A stretch of 38,066 bases of DNA, taken from an uncultured Bacteroidales bacterium (lineage in GTDB: Bacteria; Bacteroidota; Bacteroidia; Bacteroidales; F082). Below, piece by piece: positions 8,209-17,429 of the stretch. The notes under the pieces were generated by a model, which ran no database searches, was not told the origin of the DNA, and worked only from the letters and a program-made list of their open reading frames with translations. Position 1 is the first letter of the stretch; each line of letters begins with the position of its first letter. The translations under genes were made by a program, and so were the position numbers. The stretch is from NCBI GenBank assembly GCA_900318265.1, contig ONKA01000021.1, positions 1 to 38,066 on the forward strand, written 5' to 3'.

Positions 8209-9144
8209 TTGGACTTTTCAATCGATAGGAACCGGCTGACGCAATTCGGCAGCTTGGAGTTCTTGGCACGTCAAATCGTGGAGGGATTCATCACGGGTTT
8301 ACACAAGAGTCCCTTCCACGGTTTTTCTGTTGAGTTCGCCGAACATCGTCTTTATAATACGGGCGAGCCCATACGCCATATCGACTGGAAACTCTATGGC
8401 CGCACGGAGAAGCTCTTCGTCAAGCGCTACGAGGAGGAGACCAACCTGCGCTGCCAACTGGTCATCGACCAAAGCTCGAGCATGTGCTTCCCCGTGAGGC
8501 AGAAGGTCGACTTCGAGCATCCCAACAAACTCTTTTTCTCCATCTATGCCGCCGCCTCACTCATGGAGTTGATGCACCGCCAACGCGATGCCGTGGGCCT
8601 CGACTTGTTTGACGAGACGATAGCGTTTCACGAACCAGCCAAGTCGTCCAATGTGCATAACAAGTTGATCTATACCGAGCTGGAGAAACTGATTGACACA
8701 TACGACAAAAACAACCGCAAGACGACCTCAACACCGCAGTGCCTGCACCAGATTGCAGAGATGACGCACCGCCGCAGCCTTGTGGTCATCTTCACCGACA
8801 TGCTCGACGGCCTCGACGACTACAAGCCGTTGTTCGAGGCGTTGGAGCATTTGAAATACAACAAACACGAAGTCATCCTGTTCCATGTCTTCGACAGCAA
8901 TTTGGAGCAGAATCTGGACTTCGAAAACCGCCCGTACCGTTTTGTCGATTTGGAGTCGGGCGACACTTTGAAACTCAATCCCGTTGAGGTTCAAGAGGCA
9001 TATAAGAAGATTATGACTGAACGCAAGGAAGCTCTGCTGCGCCATTGCTACCAGTACCAAATCGACTACGTTGAGGCTGATATTAATAAGGACTACAACC
9101 AGGTCTTGACGAGCTATTTAATCAAAAGAACAAAACTGCATTAA
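8209..9144 (+). CDS. DUF58 domain protein with von Willebrand A-like fold
   Basis: A 311-residue protein. The central motif RHIDWKLYGRTEKLFVKRYE, about residues 57-76, is the signature of DUF58. A MIDAS-like DxSxS follows (D87, S89, S91 in VIDQSSSM), and a second acidic loop FTDMLDGLDD lies near residue 200. Such proteins often sit beside MoxR AAA+ ATPases and BatA-type aerotolerance genes and are thought to be metal-binding adaptors. No MoxR gene is present here. The start is taken as TTG at 8209, because no in-frame ATG exists before the conserved N-terminal segment FGSLEFLARQIVEGFITGLH. The next gene starts two bases after its stop, implying cotranscription. Exact role unknown. Confidence 0.85.
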   Translation: MDFSIDRNRLTQFGSLEFLARQIVEGFITGLHKSPFHGFSVEFAEHRLYNTGEPIRHIDWKLYGRTEKLFVKRYEEETNLRCQLVIDQSSSMCFPVRQKVDFEHPNKLFFSIYAAASLMELMHRQRDAVGLDLFDETIAFHEPAKSSNVHNKLIYTELEKLIDTYDKNNRKTTSTPQCLHQIAEMTHRRSLVVIFTDMLDGLDDYKPLFEALEHLKYNKHEVILFHVFDSNLEQNLDFENRPYRFVDLESGDTLKLNPVEVQEAYKKIMTERKEALLRHCYQYQIDYVEADINKDYNQVLTSYLIKRTKLH

Positions 9145-9146
9145 TC

Positions 9147-10688
9147 ATGAAACGCTTTGCAATCACTGTGCTGGCGGTATTCGCCTTCATACTCTCGCTT
9201 CGTGCGCAAGTGCATATCCAGGAAATGTCTAATTATGAGCCTGTTGGGCGTAATTTGCTGAACCAAAGGGAAATCATCGCCTTTAAGGAGACTTTTGATG
9301 TCACAATCCAACGTGCTGATTTCGACTCGGTTACGAATACAGTACTGCTCACTTTGATAGATGAAGCTGTAAGAGATGAAAAGATTGTCGATTCTGGCAT
9401 CCGTCATGCGGTGTTTTTCGACCTTGAGCATAATGAATTGAAATGGCGGAAGAAATACTATAGGAATGAAGAGCTTTACATCAAGAGAGGCCCTATGGTC
9501 TTCAAAGTCAAAGAAAACGACTTCTTTTTGGTTGAAGCTGAGACGGGCGAAGAACAGTTTAAAATAGGGACTGGCATGTGGCCTGTGTATTTCAATACAG
9601 AAGAAGGTTGGATGATTTGTATGACTGGCACGAAGGGTTTGGGCAGTAGGCGAAATCTGTGCAGAATCGATTTGAAATCTAAGTCGAAGATTTGGGAGCG
9701 TGACGTCAAATCGGCTCAGGAGTTTGAGATGTCGACGAAACTGAACGATTCAACATTGCTCTTCGTTGGCAATGGTCTCTATTCAGTGGATATCAACAAT
9801 GGCGAGGGTTGGCGCTTGGAAACGAATATGCAAGAGATATCGAACGAAAACTATGGCCTATATAGTTTGGTTTCTTCAGTTAGGGTTTGCTCTAATCCTT
9901 TTGTCGATGGTTCCGATATCTATATCGCTGGCATTAAAAGACTTATAAAAACCGATCGTAACGGCAGGGAACTGTGGCATGCGAGGTTGCCTGAACAAAA
10001 GACCAGTCTTTCAAGGCTGTTTGCCACGAAAGAATATTTGCTTATGGTCAATATGGGTTTTGCACCTCACTCATACTCTTTCTATTATACGTATTTGGGC
10101 AAATGGGGTAAACCCTTTTTGGCAGCGTATGACAAAAAAACGGGAAAGAATGTGTATATGCACGAACGTAAGAAATATGTGGATTTTATCAAGGATGTGG
10201 AGTTTAGGGATGATGATGCCTTGTTCTTGCTTTTTGCTGATAAGGAAGGTCACCAGTCGGTTGAGAAATACCAGGCAAACACGGGCGCACTTATGGGTAG
10301 AAAGGAAGTGGCGCCAGTGGTGATTCAGTCTTCGGGCAGTATGAATGCCTTCGTTGGCTCCGATGTTTGTGTCAAGAAGGACAACAAATTTGTCCACTTG
10401 GTTGAAATGGACACGGTTGGCGTTTATGTGGTTTGCGACAATGGGGTACTCCACCTTGATGGCGGTTTGAAGAGCACGGATTTTATCAGTTTCAATGATT
10501 TGTTTGTCTATAATGGCAAATATGGCGATTTGCGTTTTTATTCTCATGGTAAGGAGACGGTCGTTGTTGACGGTGAGGATAGGGAAGTGGCGACACTCGA
10601 TTTCCCCGATGTGTTTTGCACCGAGTCACAGATTTATAGCATCAAAGACAAGTCGTTGTATGTGATTAATAAGGAGCAACTTTATTAA
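9147..10688 (+). CDS. Exported protein, propeller-like, function unknown
   Basis: A 513-residue protein with a clear signal peptide, MKRFAITVLAVFAFILSLRA, probably cleaved just before QVHIQ. The remainder consists of short beta-strand blocks in which a residue cluster ending in a bulky residue and W recurs (NELKWRKKYYR, KSKIWERDVK, GRELWHARLP), interspersed with segments such as LIKTDRNGRELW and FLAAYDKKTGKNVY. These resemble the AxDxxTGxxxW repeats of PQQ-type beta-propellers, so I infer a periplasmic or surface propeller that binds a partner or ligand. No T9SS tail or lipobox is visible. It starts two bases after the DUF58 gene and ends before a bidirectional terminator. I do not recognise a named family. 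Confidence 0.7.
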   Translation: MKRFAITVLAVFAFILSLRAQVHIQEMSNYEPVGRNLLNQREIIAFKETFDVTIQRADFDSVTNTVLLTLIDEAVRDEKIVDSGIRHAVFFDLEHNELKWRKKYYRNEELYIKRGPMVFKVKENDFFLVEAETGEEQFKIGTGMWPVYFNTEEGWMICMTGTKGLGSRRNLCRIDLKSKSKIWERDVKSAQEFEMSTKLNDSTLLFVGNGLYSVDINNGEGWRLETNMQEISNENYGLYSLVSSVRVCSNPFVDGSDIYIAGIKRLIKTDRNGRELWHARLPEQKTSLSRLFATKEYLLMVNMGFAPHSYSFYYTYLGKWGKPFLAAYDKKTGKNVYMHERKKYVDFIKDVEFRDDDALFLLFADKEGHQSVEKYQANTGALMGRKEVAPVVIQSSGSMNAFVGSDVCVKKDNKFVHLVEMDTVGVYVVCDNGVLHLDGGLKSTDFISFNDLFVYNGKYGDLRFYSHGKETVVVDGEDREVATLDFPDVFCTESQIYSIKDKSLYVINKEQLY

Positions 10689-10729
10689 GTAGGTGCAAAT
10701 GCCTTGTTGATGACTAAGGCAATGAAACA

Positions 10730-10761
10730 AAAAAGTCCGAGAGCAAGCTCCCGGACTTTTT
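10730..10761. terminator. Bidirectional terminator
   Basis: A-run, GTCCG-A-GAGC (10735-10744), loop AA, GCTC-C-CGGAC (10747-10756), T-run (10757-10761). The stem has one A/C mismatch. It lies between the convergent genes ending at 10688 and 10797 and has A/T runs on both sides, so it can serve both. Confidence 0.8.
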
Positions 10762-10762
10762 G

Positions 10763-10778
10763 TTCCCCCGAAGGGGAA
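10763..10778. terminator. Second small hairpin in the convergent gap
   Basis: TTCCCC, loop CGAA, GGGGAA forms a tight 6-bp stem with a four-base loop directly next to the main terminator. It lies only 19 bases beyond the stop of the minus-strand gene. It may reinforce termination or protect 3' ends; no T-run accompanies it. Confidence 0.45.
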
Positions 10779-10796
10779 GAATTACTTACCTAACTA

Positions 10797-13700
10797 TTAC
10801 TTTACTATAACTTTTACAGAAACTGTGTTCTGGCTGTTTTGCAAACTGATGACGTAGACGCCCGTGGCAAGGCTGTGGCTGATGCGCTCAGTGCTGCCTG
10901 CGTTGATCTGCTTCATCATCATGGGCTGACCGAGGACGTTGTAGATGGTCATTGTATAATGGGTGTTGTCGCCGTTTTCGATGACAAACTCATGGTCGGC
11001 ACTCCAAACCTTAACGTTGGCCAGGATAGCTTCGTCCACGCCATCGTCGGTGAGGTCGATGAAGATAGGCTCGTCGAGACCATTGGTGGGATTGATGGTG
11101 TGGGCTTCAGGAGACCATTCGCCATTCTCTGCGTAGTAGTCGTTGATGACATAGCTTTCCATATCGAGGATCCAAATGATGTTAATGCCGTTTTCGTTGT
11201 CGTTGGGCAAGATGCCACCGAACCAGCCATCTTTACCAGCCACCTCTTCTTTGTAGAAGTCGGCGTATTGGTTGATGCTACCGAAGTCAACGCCGGTAGT
11301 CTCGATGCTGGTGGAGTAGACAGGGCGCCAATCGTCGTCGGAGGCAAATATCATGGCAAAGGTCATCGCGGCTTCGTTGCTCTTGGCATAGAAGGCCGAA
11401 CCGCTGTATTCATCGTTTTCGGTGCCGAAGTTCAGCACGGTGGAATAGTCTTCGGTGGTGAAGGTGTTGGCGACCGTAGTGCCATCGTGACCGTCGTTGA
11501 TGCGGATGCGGAGGTAGACATGGTTGCCAGGAGTGAAGCGGGCGTTGGCCGTGGGCTCGTTAATGAACCAAGCGAAGCCGGTGCCTTCTTCATCGGTTGT
11601 GAATTCACCATAACCGCCTTCGGTAGCCAGGCTCGGGCTGGTGGTGCGGTAGAAGCCTTCCGTGTTGGCATAGATGACATTGCCGGCACCTGCGGTCTCG
11701 GGACCGTCGTTAGCGTCAACGAATTGGTTGGTGTAGCGGTAGGTGGCGTTCGGCTCCAAGTTGACAACATAGACTGCAATGGCCACGGGTACGCGGTTGT
11801 TGTTCGAACCGTTGTTGCCTTGGATATACATCGGCATAAAGGCCTCAATGGCGGGCTCGTCCTCGCTGTGGACTGTGCCAGTAACGTTGACTTCAGTGGT
11901 GGCTTCACCGCCTTCGTGGCTGATGGTACCTGTGTAGGTGTCCACGTCAAGACCTTCCACAAGGCGGACGTAGATGGTCACAGGTTGGTCGATGAGTTCG
12001 CCGTCGGCGTATTGGACATACAGCGTCGTGAAGAAGTCTTCGTCATCCAATGAGATTTCGAAGTTTTCGCTGGCCGTCAAGGTCACGTCGCCTTCTCCCA
12101 CCAGGTTGGAACCCGTCAGGGTGTAGCTCTGTGAATTCGACGGACCTTCGCCTTCAATATAGTCGAGGCCATTAATTGTATTAGGTGTGGCCGTCAGGGT
12201 CGGGTTGGCGCCGGCACTGCCAGAGACGAGCAAGATGTCGTCAACCTCCCACGCGGCGGCTTCATTTTCGTCGCAGGTGTACTTGAAGGCAATGTAGCAG
12301 TTGCTGCCGCTGAATTCGTCGAGGCTGATGTTGCCCGACTCGGTCCAGGCCCAGCTACCAGATGAGAGTTCACAAGTCAGGGGTTCCCAGTTGGCTGCGT
12401 TGGGGTCGGTGCCATCGTAATCGTTAGAGAAGAACACCTCAATGGCGGGGCCAGTGTAGTTCATGGCGGTGATGAAGGTCAGCACTACGTCGCTGTAGCT
12501 GTCGAGGTCGAAAGCGGGCGAGATGAGCCAGTCTTCGTTGGCGCCGTGGTTATAGCCGTTCATGTAGGCGTAGTGGTTGCCGCTGTGTTCGGCAATGGTC
12601 CATTCGGCATCTTCGCCTTCCACATTGACTTGTGTCCAGCCGTGCCAATCCTCTTCCCAGTCTTGGTTGAAGATGATGACGAGGTCATTTTGGATCACAT
12701 ATTCGGCGCTGACGACGGGGCTGTTATTGTAGCCTTCCTTCTCGGCGTAGGCCCAGAGAATCATGCTCTCGTCGACGGTGATGGCTTCTTCATATTCTTC
12801 CCAAGGACCGTTCTCAGAATCAAGGCTGTAATAGATGGTGGCGTCAGGGGTGGTGCAAGTGATGGTCACGTCTTGGGTCTCATAATAGGTGCCTGCACCA
12901 GGTGTGAAAACAGGCGCTGCCACTGTCGGAGTGGGCGGGACGCCGCCTTCACCTTGCATGAAGATGTCGAGGAAGAAGTTGTACTCGCCATTGGTCATGT
13001 TGCTGGTGGCGTAGGCTTTCACGATGCTCTCCGTGTCTGTGACGCGCAAAGCCATGGCGCGGGTGTCGGTGGTGGCGTTGATGATGTTGAAGCCGTAATA
13101 CTCAGGCACCATACTCTCGGGTGCGGAGACACCAGAGGAGATGGTCCAAACGGTCTTTTCACCGTTCAATACGAGGTTGGTACCGCTGTTGCCGTATCCG
13201 ATCATGTCGCCGTTGGCATTGGTGAAGGTGTAGCCGTCGGCAGTGACGTCGACCGTCCAGTAGTAGTTGTCTTCATTGCCAAGGATGCTGGCGGGGATGA
13301 TTTCGTCGGTGCCGTTCATCTCGCTGGTGAACTCGGTGGTGGTGAGCTTGCCGCTCGTCGGTGCGTTGGCGATGGCGAGGTAGGCGTCGGCCGTCTCGTT
13401 GTAACGGGAGGCGAGGATGACGCGGTTACCCGCCACAAGAGCGCTGACATCGCTGATGCGGACGTAGTCGTCGCCAGGCACGGGCTCAGCGGTGACATTA
13501 CCGCTGCAGGTCACTTCGATGTCGTCGACGTCGGCGCTGGTGATGGTGATGTCTTCGTCGTTGTATTCACCCACGGCAAGACCGGCTTTCAGGCGGACGT
13601 AGACGGAGGTCTCTTCGATGGTGCCGTTGTTGTGGCTCAGCGTGATGGTGCTCTGTGCGGTGAAGTCGTCGCCCGAGAGCAATGAGATCTCATAATCGGT

Positions 13701-16700
13701 GGCTTCAGCAATGACGACGTTGCCGCTCAGGTTGAGGCCGCTCACGGTGAAGCTCTGCTCATCCGACGGACCGTTGCCTTCCATATAGGTGAACCCAGTC
13801 AGGGCAAGCGGGGTGACGGTGACGATGGCCTCTGAGGTTTGGCCGACAAGCAGGATGTCGTCGACTTCCCAACCAGCGGCCTCTTCATCTGTGCTGGTGT
13901 ACTTGAAGCCGATGTAGCACTCGGTGCCGCTGAAGCTGCTCAAATCGATTTCGCCCGATTCAACCCAAGTCCAACTGCCTGTTGAGAGGGCGCAGGTCAA
14001 AGGCTGCCATGTGGCAGCAGATGGGTTGGTGCCGTTGTAGTTGTTTGAGAAGAACACTTCGAGGTCGGGACCGGTATAGTTCTTTGCCGTACTGAAGGTC
14101 AGCACGGGGTTGCTGTAAGCGTTGAGGTTGAAGGCAGGGGAGATGCACCAGTCTTCATTGGCATGTGCGGCTCCGCTGCTGTAACCGTTGGCGTATGCGT
14201 AGTGGTTGCCTTGGTGGGTGGCCACGGTCCATTCCATCTCGCCATCCACGCTGACGAAGGTCCAGCCGTTCATCTCGCCTTCCCAGTCTTGGTTGAAGAT
14301 GGTGACCACACCCGTTTGGATGGTGTAGGTGGCGCTGGCGACGGGGCTGTCGTTGTAGCCTTCCTTGGTGGCGTATGCCCAAATGGTCATGCTTTCGTCA
14401 ACGGTGATGGCTCCGTTGTAGGTTGTCCAAGGACCGCTTTCCGAAACTGTGCTATAATGTATGGTGGCACCGTCGGTAGCACATGCGATGCTCACGCTTT
14501 GTTCTTCAAAATAGGTACCTGCTTCGGGGGTGAAGGTGGGCGTGGCCACGGTAGGCGTGGGCGGGGTGCCGCCTTCGGTCTTCACGAAGAGGTCGAGGTA
14601 GAAGTTGTAACCGCTACCACCCATGTTTTGTGTGTGGTAAGGACCGAAGTTATGGCTGCTGTTTAAAGCGAAAGCCCTAACATCGTTATTGACATTGCCG
14701 ATAACAAAACCAGTATAGTTGGGCACCATAGCACCTCCTTCTGAGGTCTGAATGGCAATGCTCCATTCGGTGTTGTCGCCGCCTGTGGCGAAGTTGGTGC
14801 CGCTGCTATAACCGATGAGCTCTCCTGCGGCGTTGGTAAAGGTGTAGCCGTTGTTGGTTACGCCCACAATCCAGTAGTAGCTGCCTTCTTCGTCAACGAT
14901 GGAGGCGGGCAGCACTTCGTCGCTGCCAGAGGTGGCTGAGGTGAACAGCACGCCCGTGGGTTTGCCCGACGAGGCGTTGCTCATGGCGTAGTAGTCGGTG
15001 GCATTCTCGTCGAAGCGGGCTGCGACGATGACGTAGCTACCATCGGTGAGTTCGCTCAGGTCGCTGATGCGGACGTAGTTGCCCTCACCCGGAGTGGGCG
15101 GGGTGGGGACTTCACCCGTGACGGTGCCCGAAACGTTGATATAAAGCGTGTCGGCGCCTTCGGTGACGGCCATCAGTTGTTCTTCATACGTGCCGACTTC
15201 GAGGCCAGCCTTCATGCGGACATAGATCTTGATGCCGAAGAAATTGCCTTGATGGTAGACAGTGGCAGGATTCTCGGCATGGAAGGGACTGTCGCCTTGT
15301 GTGGTGACTTCAAAGCTCTCCGAAGGATAGACGTAGGCGGGGCCGACGAGGAAATCGCCTCCGAAGACGAAATTGGCAGTTTCAGAGGGACCGCCTTCAT
15401 CAAAGTCGTAGGTGAAGCCGCTCAGCGCGGTGGGGCTGGCATTCAAGACGGGGCTCTGATCCTCGAGTACGGTGCCGCTCAAGGCGACGGTGGCGTTCAA
15501 TGTACCAGTAGTGACGGTGACATTGCCAGCATAAGAACCGATTGCGAGACCGGACTTCATCCTGACATAGACGTTGGCGTCCACCAGACCTTCGGCGGGT
15601 GTGAGACTGAGGTTATCGGCAAAAGGACCTTCGGCGGTAGTGGCCACTTCGAAGTCTTGCGGGGCTGCAACGCTGACGTTAGCAGTCAAGTCGCTGCCCG
15701 TCACTGCAAAACTAAGGCTTTGTGAAGGACCTTCACCAAAGGTGTATTGGAATCCGGGGAGTTCGGTGGGGGTGAGGGTCAGAGCAGGCTCGGGAATCTC
15801 GTTTGCTTCAATGCTGCCCAGCATGGTGTTGTAATAAGTGCTGGAAGAGATGCCGACATAATAGCCTTTCACCACGACTTCTTGTCCGTCCAGCGAAGTG
15901 AAATCGGTGCTGATTGGGTAGGAGATGCTTCCAATAGCCGTCGTGGCACCATCAATGTCGGTGATGTTGTAGTGCGTTCCGCTAATGGAGAGCGTGCCTT
16001 CGTATTGCACATAGCTTGACAGTTGGGCAGGCGTGGTTGAAGCCACTCTGCTGTCCATCTCTGCACCAGTGATGATGGTGGGCTCTTCTTCCACATAGTT
16101 GGAACTGGTGGCCGGTGTTACAGTTGTCGTGTTGTTGAATTCAAACACGCCGCCATAGACCACGACTGAGCCTGACAGTTTCACCATGTCGCCGATGTTG
16201 TAGCTGCTTTGGGAATAATTCTGGTTGTAATAATAGATATAGCCAGTTCCGTCTCCAACGATAAAGCCTCTAGCACTCTTGGCAACGATAGTACCTTGCA
16301 CGGTGTAGGTGCCGGTGGCGGTGATGTCAGAGATGGTGTTGATTACATTGGGGTTGCCACCCTGTGTTACCGTGACGTCTTTTGTGACAAGTTGGTTGGT
16401 GTTGTAGCTATATGTCAATGTGACGGTGGCGGTGCGCTCTGTTCCCAGAGTATTGACGCTGCAAGTGAAAGGCACTGATGTGCCGACCGTTCCCAAGGTA
16501 AGCCATTCAGCAGTAGTGGTGGCTGTCGTGTTGCCTCCCGAAACAGGATTGTTGATGGTGTATTCGACGGCACCACTTGTGGTGTTGTATTCGATTTCAA
16601 TATCTTCAGCAGTTATGTAAGGGGTCGGAGTAGATCCGCTGACTCTCTTGTAGTATGCGAAAGTCTGACCCTGGATGTTGGCGTTAATGCTAGTATAGCA

Positions 16701-17177
16701 TCTCCAATCTTGTGCAATGGAGGAACCGTTAGGAGTATAGATACCGATAAAACGGGATGTTCCTTGGTGGACTAGGTAGCCCGTTGAAGCATCAACTTTA
16801 AAGGTGTTGTTGGAATTGGTTCCAACACGTACACCGTTGTTAGTGCCTGTGCAATACAGCCAAGTATCAGAAGAGCCATTTGGATAAAAAGTATAACCGT
16901 TAGTGGCATTGCCGCCGATGGTCCACTGGATGTTGTCAGCGATAGTACCAGTTAATGTGTTGCCGCTGACTGTAACAGCAACGGCGGCGGGGGCGCTACT
17001 GGTTCCGTTGTTATTTGTCATAGCATAATCTGAACCGTTGTTGGCAACGATGACAAACACATCAGTGGTGGTAAGATCCGATAAGGGAGTACTCACCCAT
17101 GTGTAAGTTTGCGCCTGTAGGCCAATTCCCGTCAACAGCAACAAGGCTGTCAACAAAAAAGTAAGTTTACGTTTCAT
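10797..17177 (-). CDS. Giant T9SS-secreted multidomain surface protein
   Basis: A 2126-residue exported protein. The signal peptide is MKRKLTFLLTALLLLTGIGLQA. In order it has an N-terminal beta domain, a BACON-like domain (EYTINNPVSGGN, WLTLGTVGT, VTQGG) near 195-275, an OB-fold-like domain (GTYTVQGTIVAKSARGFIVG), and Ig-like units of the form GFxYxxGxGPSxxxSFxVxGxxL. Then comes a large unit repeated twice (from Y701 and Y1238), each copy with a YVRISD domain, a chitobiase-type C-terminal domain (ATIHYSTVSESGPW) and a choice-of-anchor-J domain ending WEVDDILLV. A T9SS tail closes the protein (YNVLGQPMMMKQI, LATGVYVISLQN). It is probably a surface adhesin or glycan-binding scaffold; the ligand is unknown. 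It is mostly acidic and poor in Cys. Only the minus-strand frame is credible; the long plus-strand open frames opposite it are shadows. Confidence 0.9.
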   Translation of the reverse strand: MKRKLTFLLTALLLLTGIGLQAQTYTWVSTPLSDLTTTDVFVIVANNGSDYAMTNNNGTSSAPAAVAVTVSGNTLTGTIADNIQWTIGGNATNGYTFYPNGSSDTWLYCTGTNNGVRVGTNSNNTFKVDASTGYLVHQGTSRFIGIYTPNGSSIAQDWRCYTSINANIQGQTFAYYKRVSGSTPTPYITAEDIEIEYNTTSGAVEYTINNPVSGGNTTATTTAEWLTLGTVGTSVPFTCSVNTLGTERTATVTLTYSYNTNQLVTKDVTVTQGGNPNVINTISDITATGTYTVQGTIVAKSARGFIVGDGTGYIYYYNQNYSQSSYNIGDMVKLSGSVVVYGGVFEFNNTTTVTPATSSNYVEEEPTIITGAEMDSRVASTTPAQLSSYVQYEGTLSISGTHYNITDIDGATTAIGSISYPISTDFTSLDGQEVVVKGYYVGISSSTYYNTMLGSIEANEIPEPALTLTPTELPGFQYTFGEGPSQSLSFAVTGSDLTANVSVAAPQDFEVATTAEGPFADNLSLTPAEGLVDANVYVRMKSGLAIGSYAGNVTVTTGTLNATVALSGTVLEDQSPVLNASPTALSGFTYDFDEGGPSETANFVFGGDFLVGPAYVYPSESFEVTTQGDSPFHAENPATVYHQGNFFGIKIYVRMKAGLEVGTYEEQLMAVTEGADTLYINVSGTVTGEVPTPPTPGEGNYVRISDLSELTDGSYVIVAARFDENATDYYAMSNASSGKPTGVLFTSATSGSDEVLPASIVDEEGSYYWIVGVTNNGYTFTNAAGELIGYSSGTNFATGGDNTEWSIAIQTSEGGAMVPNYTGFVIGNVNNDVRAFALNSSHNFGPYHTQNMGGSGYNFYLDLFVKTEGGTPPTPTVATPTFTPEAGTYFEEQSVSIACATDGATIHYSTVSESGPWTTYNGAITVDESMTIWAYATKEGYNDSPVASATYTIQTGVVTIFNQDWEGEMNGWTFVSVDGEMEWTVATHQGNHYAYANGYSSGAAHANEDWCISPAFNLNAYSNPVLTFSTAKNYTGPDLEVFFSNNYNGTNPSAATWQPLTCALSTGSWTWVESGEIDLSSFSGTECYIGFKYTSTDEEAAGWEVDDILLVGQTSEAIVTVTPLALTGFTYMEGNGPSDEQSFTVSGLNLSGNVVIAEATDYEISLLSGDDFTAQSTITLSHNNGTIEETSVYVRLKAGLAVGEYNDEDITITSADVDDIEVTCSGNVTAEPVPGDDYVRISDVSALVAGNRVILASRYNETADAYLAIANAPTSGKLTTTEFTSEMNGTDEIIPASILGNEDNYYWTVDVTADGYTFTNANGDMIGYGNSGTNLVLNGEKTVWTISSGVSAPESMVPEYYGFNIINATTDTRAMALRVTDTESIVKAYATSNMTNGEYNFFLDIFMQGEGGVPPTPTVAAPVFTPGAGTYYETQDVTITCTTPDATIYYSLDSENGPWEEYEEAITVDESMILWAYAEKEGYNNSPVVSAEYVIQNDLVIIFNQDWEEDWHGWTQVNVEGEDAEWTIAEHSGNHYAYMNGYNHGANEDWLISPAFDLDSYSDVVLTFITAMNYTGPAIEVFFSNDYDGTDPNAANWEPLTCELSSGSWAWTESGNISLDEFSGSNCYIAFKYTCDENEAAAWEVDDILLVSGSAGANPTLTATPNTINGLDYIEGEGPSNSQSYTLTGSNLVGEGDVTLTASENFEISLDDEDFFTTLYVQYADGELIDQPVTIYVRLVEGLDVDTYTGTISHEGGEATTEVNVTGTVHSEDEPAIEAFMPMYIQGNNGSNNNRVPVAIAVYVVNLEPNATYRYTNQFVDANDGPETAGAGNVIYANTEGFYRTTSPSLATEGGYGEFTTDEEGTGFAWFINEPTANARFTPGNHVYLRIRINDGHDGTTVANTFTTEDYSTVLNFGTENDEYSGSAFYAKSNEAAMTFAMIFASDDDWRPVYSTSIETTGVDFGSINQYADFYKEEVAGKDGWFGGILPNDNENGINIIWILDMESYVINDYYAENGEWSPEAHTINPTNGLDEPIFIDLTDDGVDEAILANVKVWSADHEFVIENGDNTHYTMTIYNVLGQPMMMKQINAGSTERISHSLATGVYVISLQNSQNTVSVKVIVK

Positions 17178-17292
17178 TTGGAAAATGTTTAATTATTTGA
17201 TACTTAATGATTTAATTCAATACCAATCCTAGTGGAATAAGCTTCCAAAATTAGCAAAATGTAGATGAATCCTTGGCCTTGGGGGACCATAA

Positions 17293-17351
17293 GTTTTCAA
17301 CAATTTATCAACAGGGTTATGAACAGGATTATCAACAAAACTGTTGAAAAC
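17293..17351. other. Cluster of DnaA-box-like sites within an inverted repeat
   Basis: Four direct nonamers lie close together: TTTTCAACA (17294), TTATCAACA (17305), TTATGAACA (17317) and TTATCAACA (17329), with the last three spaced exactly 12 bases apart. An inverted TGTTGAAAA follows at 17342-17350. The outer GTTTTCAACA and TGTTGAAAAC form a perfect 10-bp inverted repeat. TTATCAACA differs by one base from the DnaA box TTATCCACA. AT-rich DNA lies to the left (17178-17260). Candidate roles are a replication origin, a DnaA-titrating or DnaA-regulated site, or a binding site for another repeat-reading protein. The function is inferred only from pattern. Confidence 0.5.
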
Positions 17352-17365
17352 TTGGCGATGGGGAC

Positions 17366-17392
17366 AAAAAAAGAGACGCCCGAAAGCGTCTC
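17366..17392 (-). terminator. Rho-independent terminator of the lipoprotein gene
   Basis: On the minus strand GAGACGC (17392-17386), loop TTTCGG, GCGTCTC (17379-17373) and a run of seven T (17372-17366) form a classic terminator. It lies about 40 bases after the stop of the 17430-18266 gene. Confidence 0.85.
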
Positions 17393-17429
17393 CAATTCAT
17401 TGGTTTTCAAGCGTGAGGCTTGTGTGACT

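Noticed and set aside
10839-13685. Two plus-strand frames of about 400 codons opposite the giant T9SS gene
   Set aside because: Val/Gly/Asp-rich shadow sequences with no domain; the minus strand encodes clear domains and a T9SS tail.
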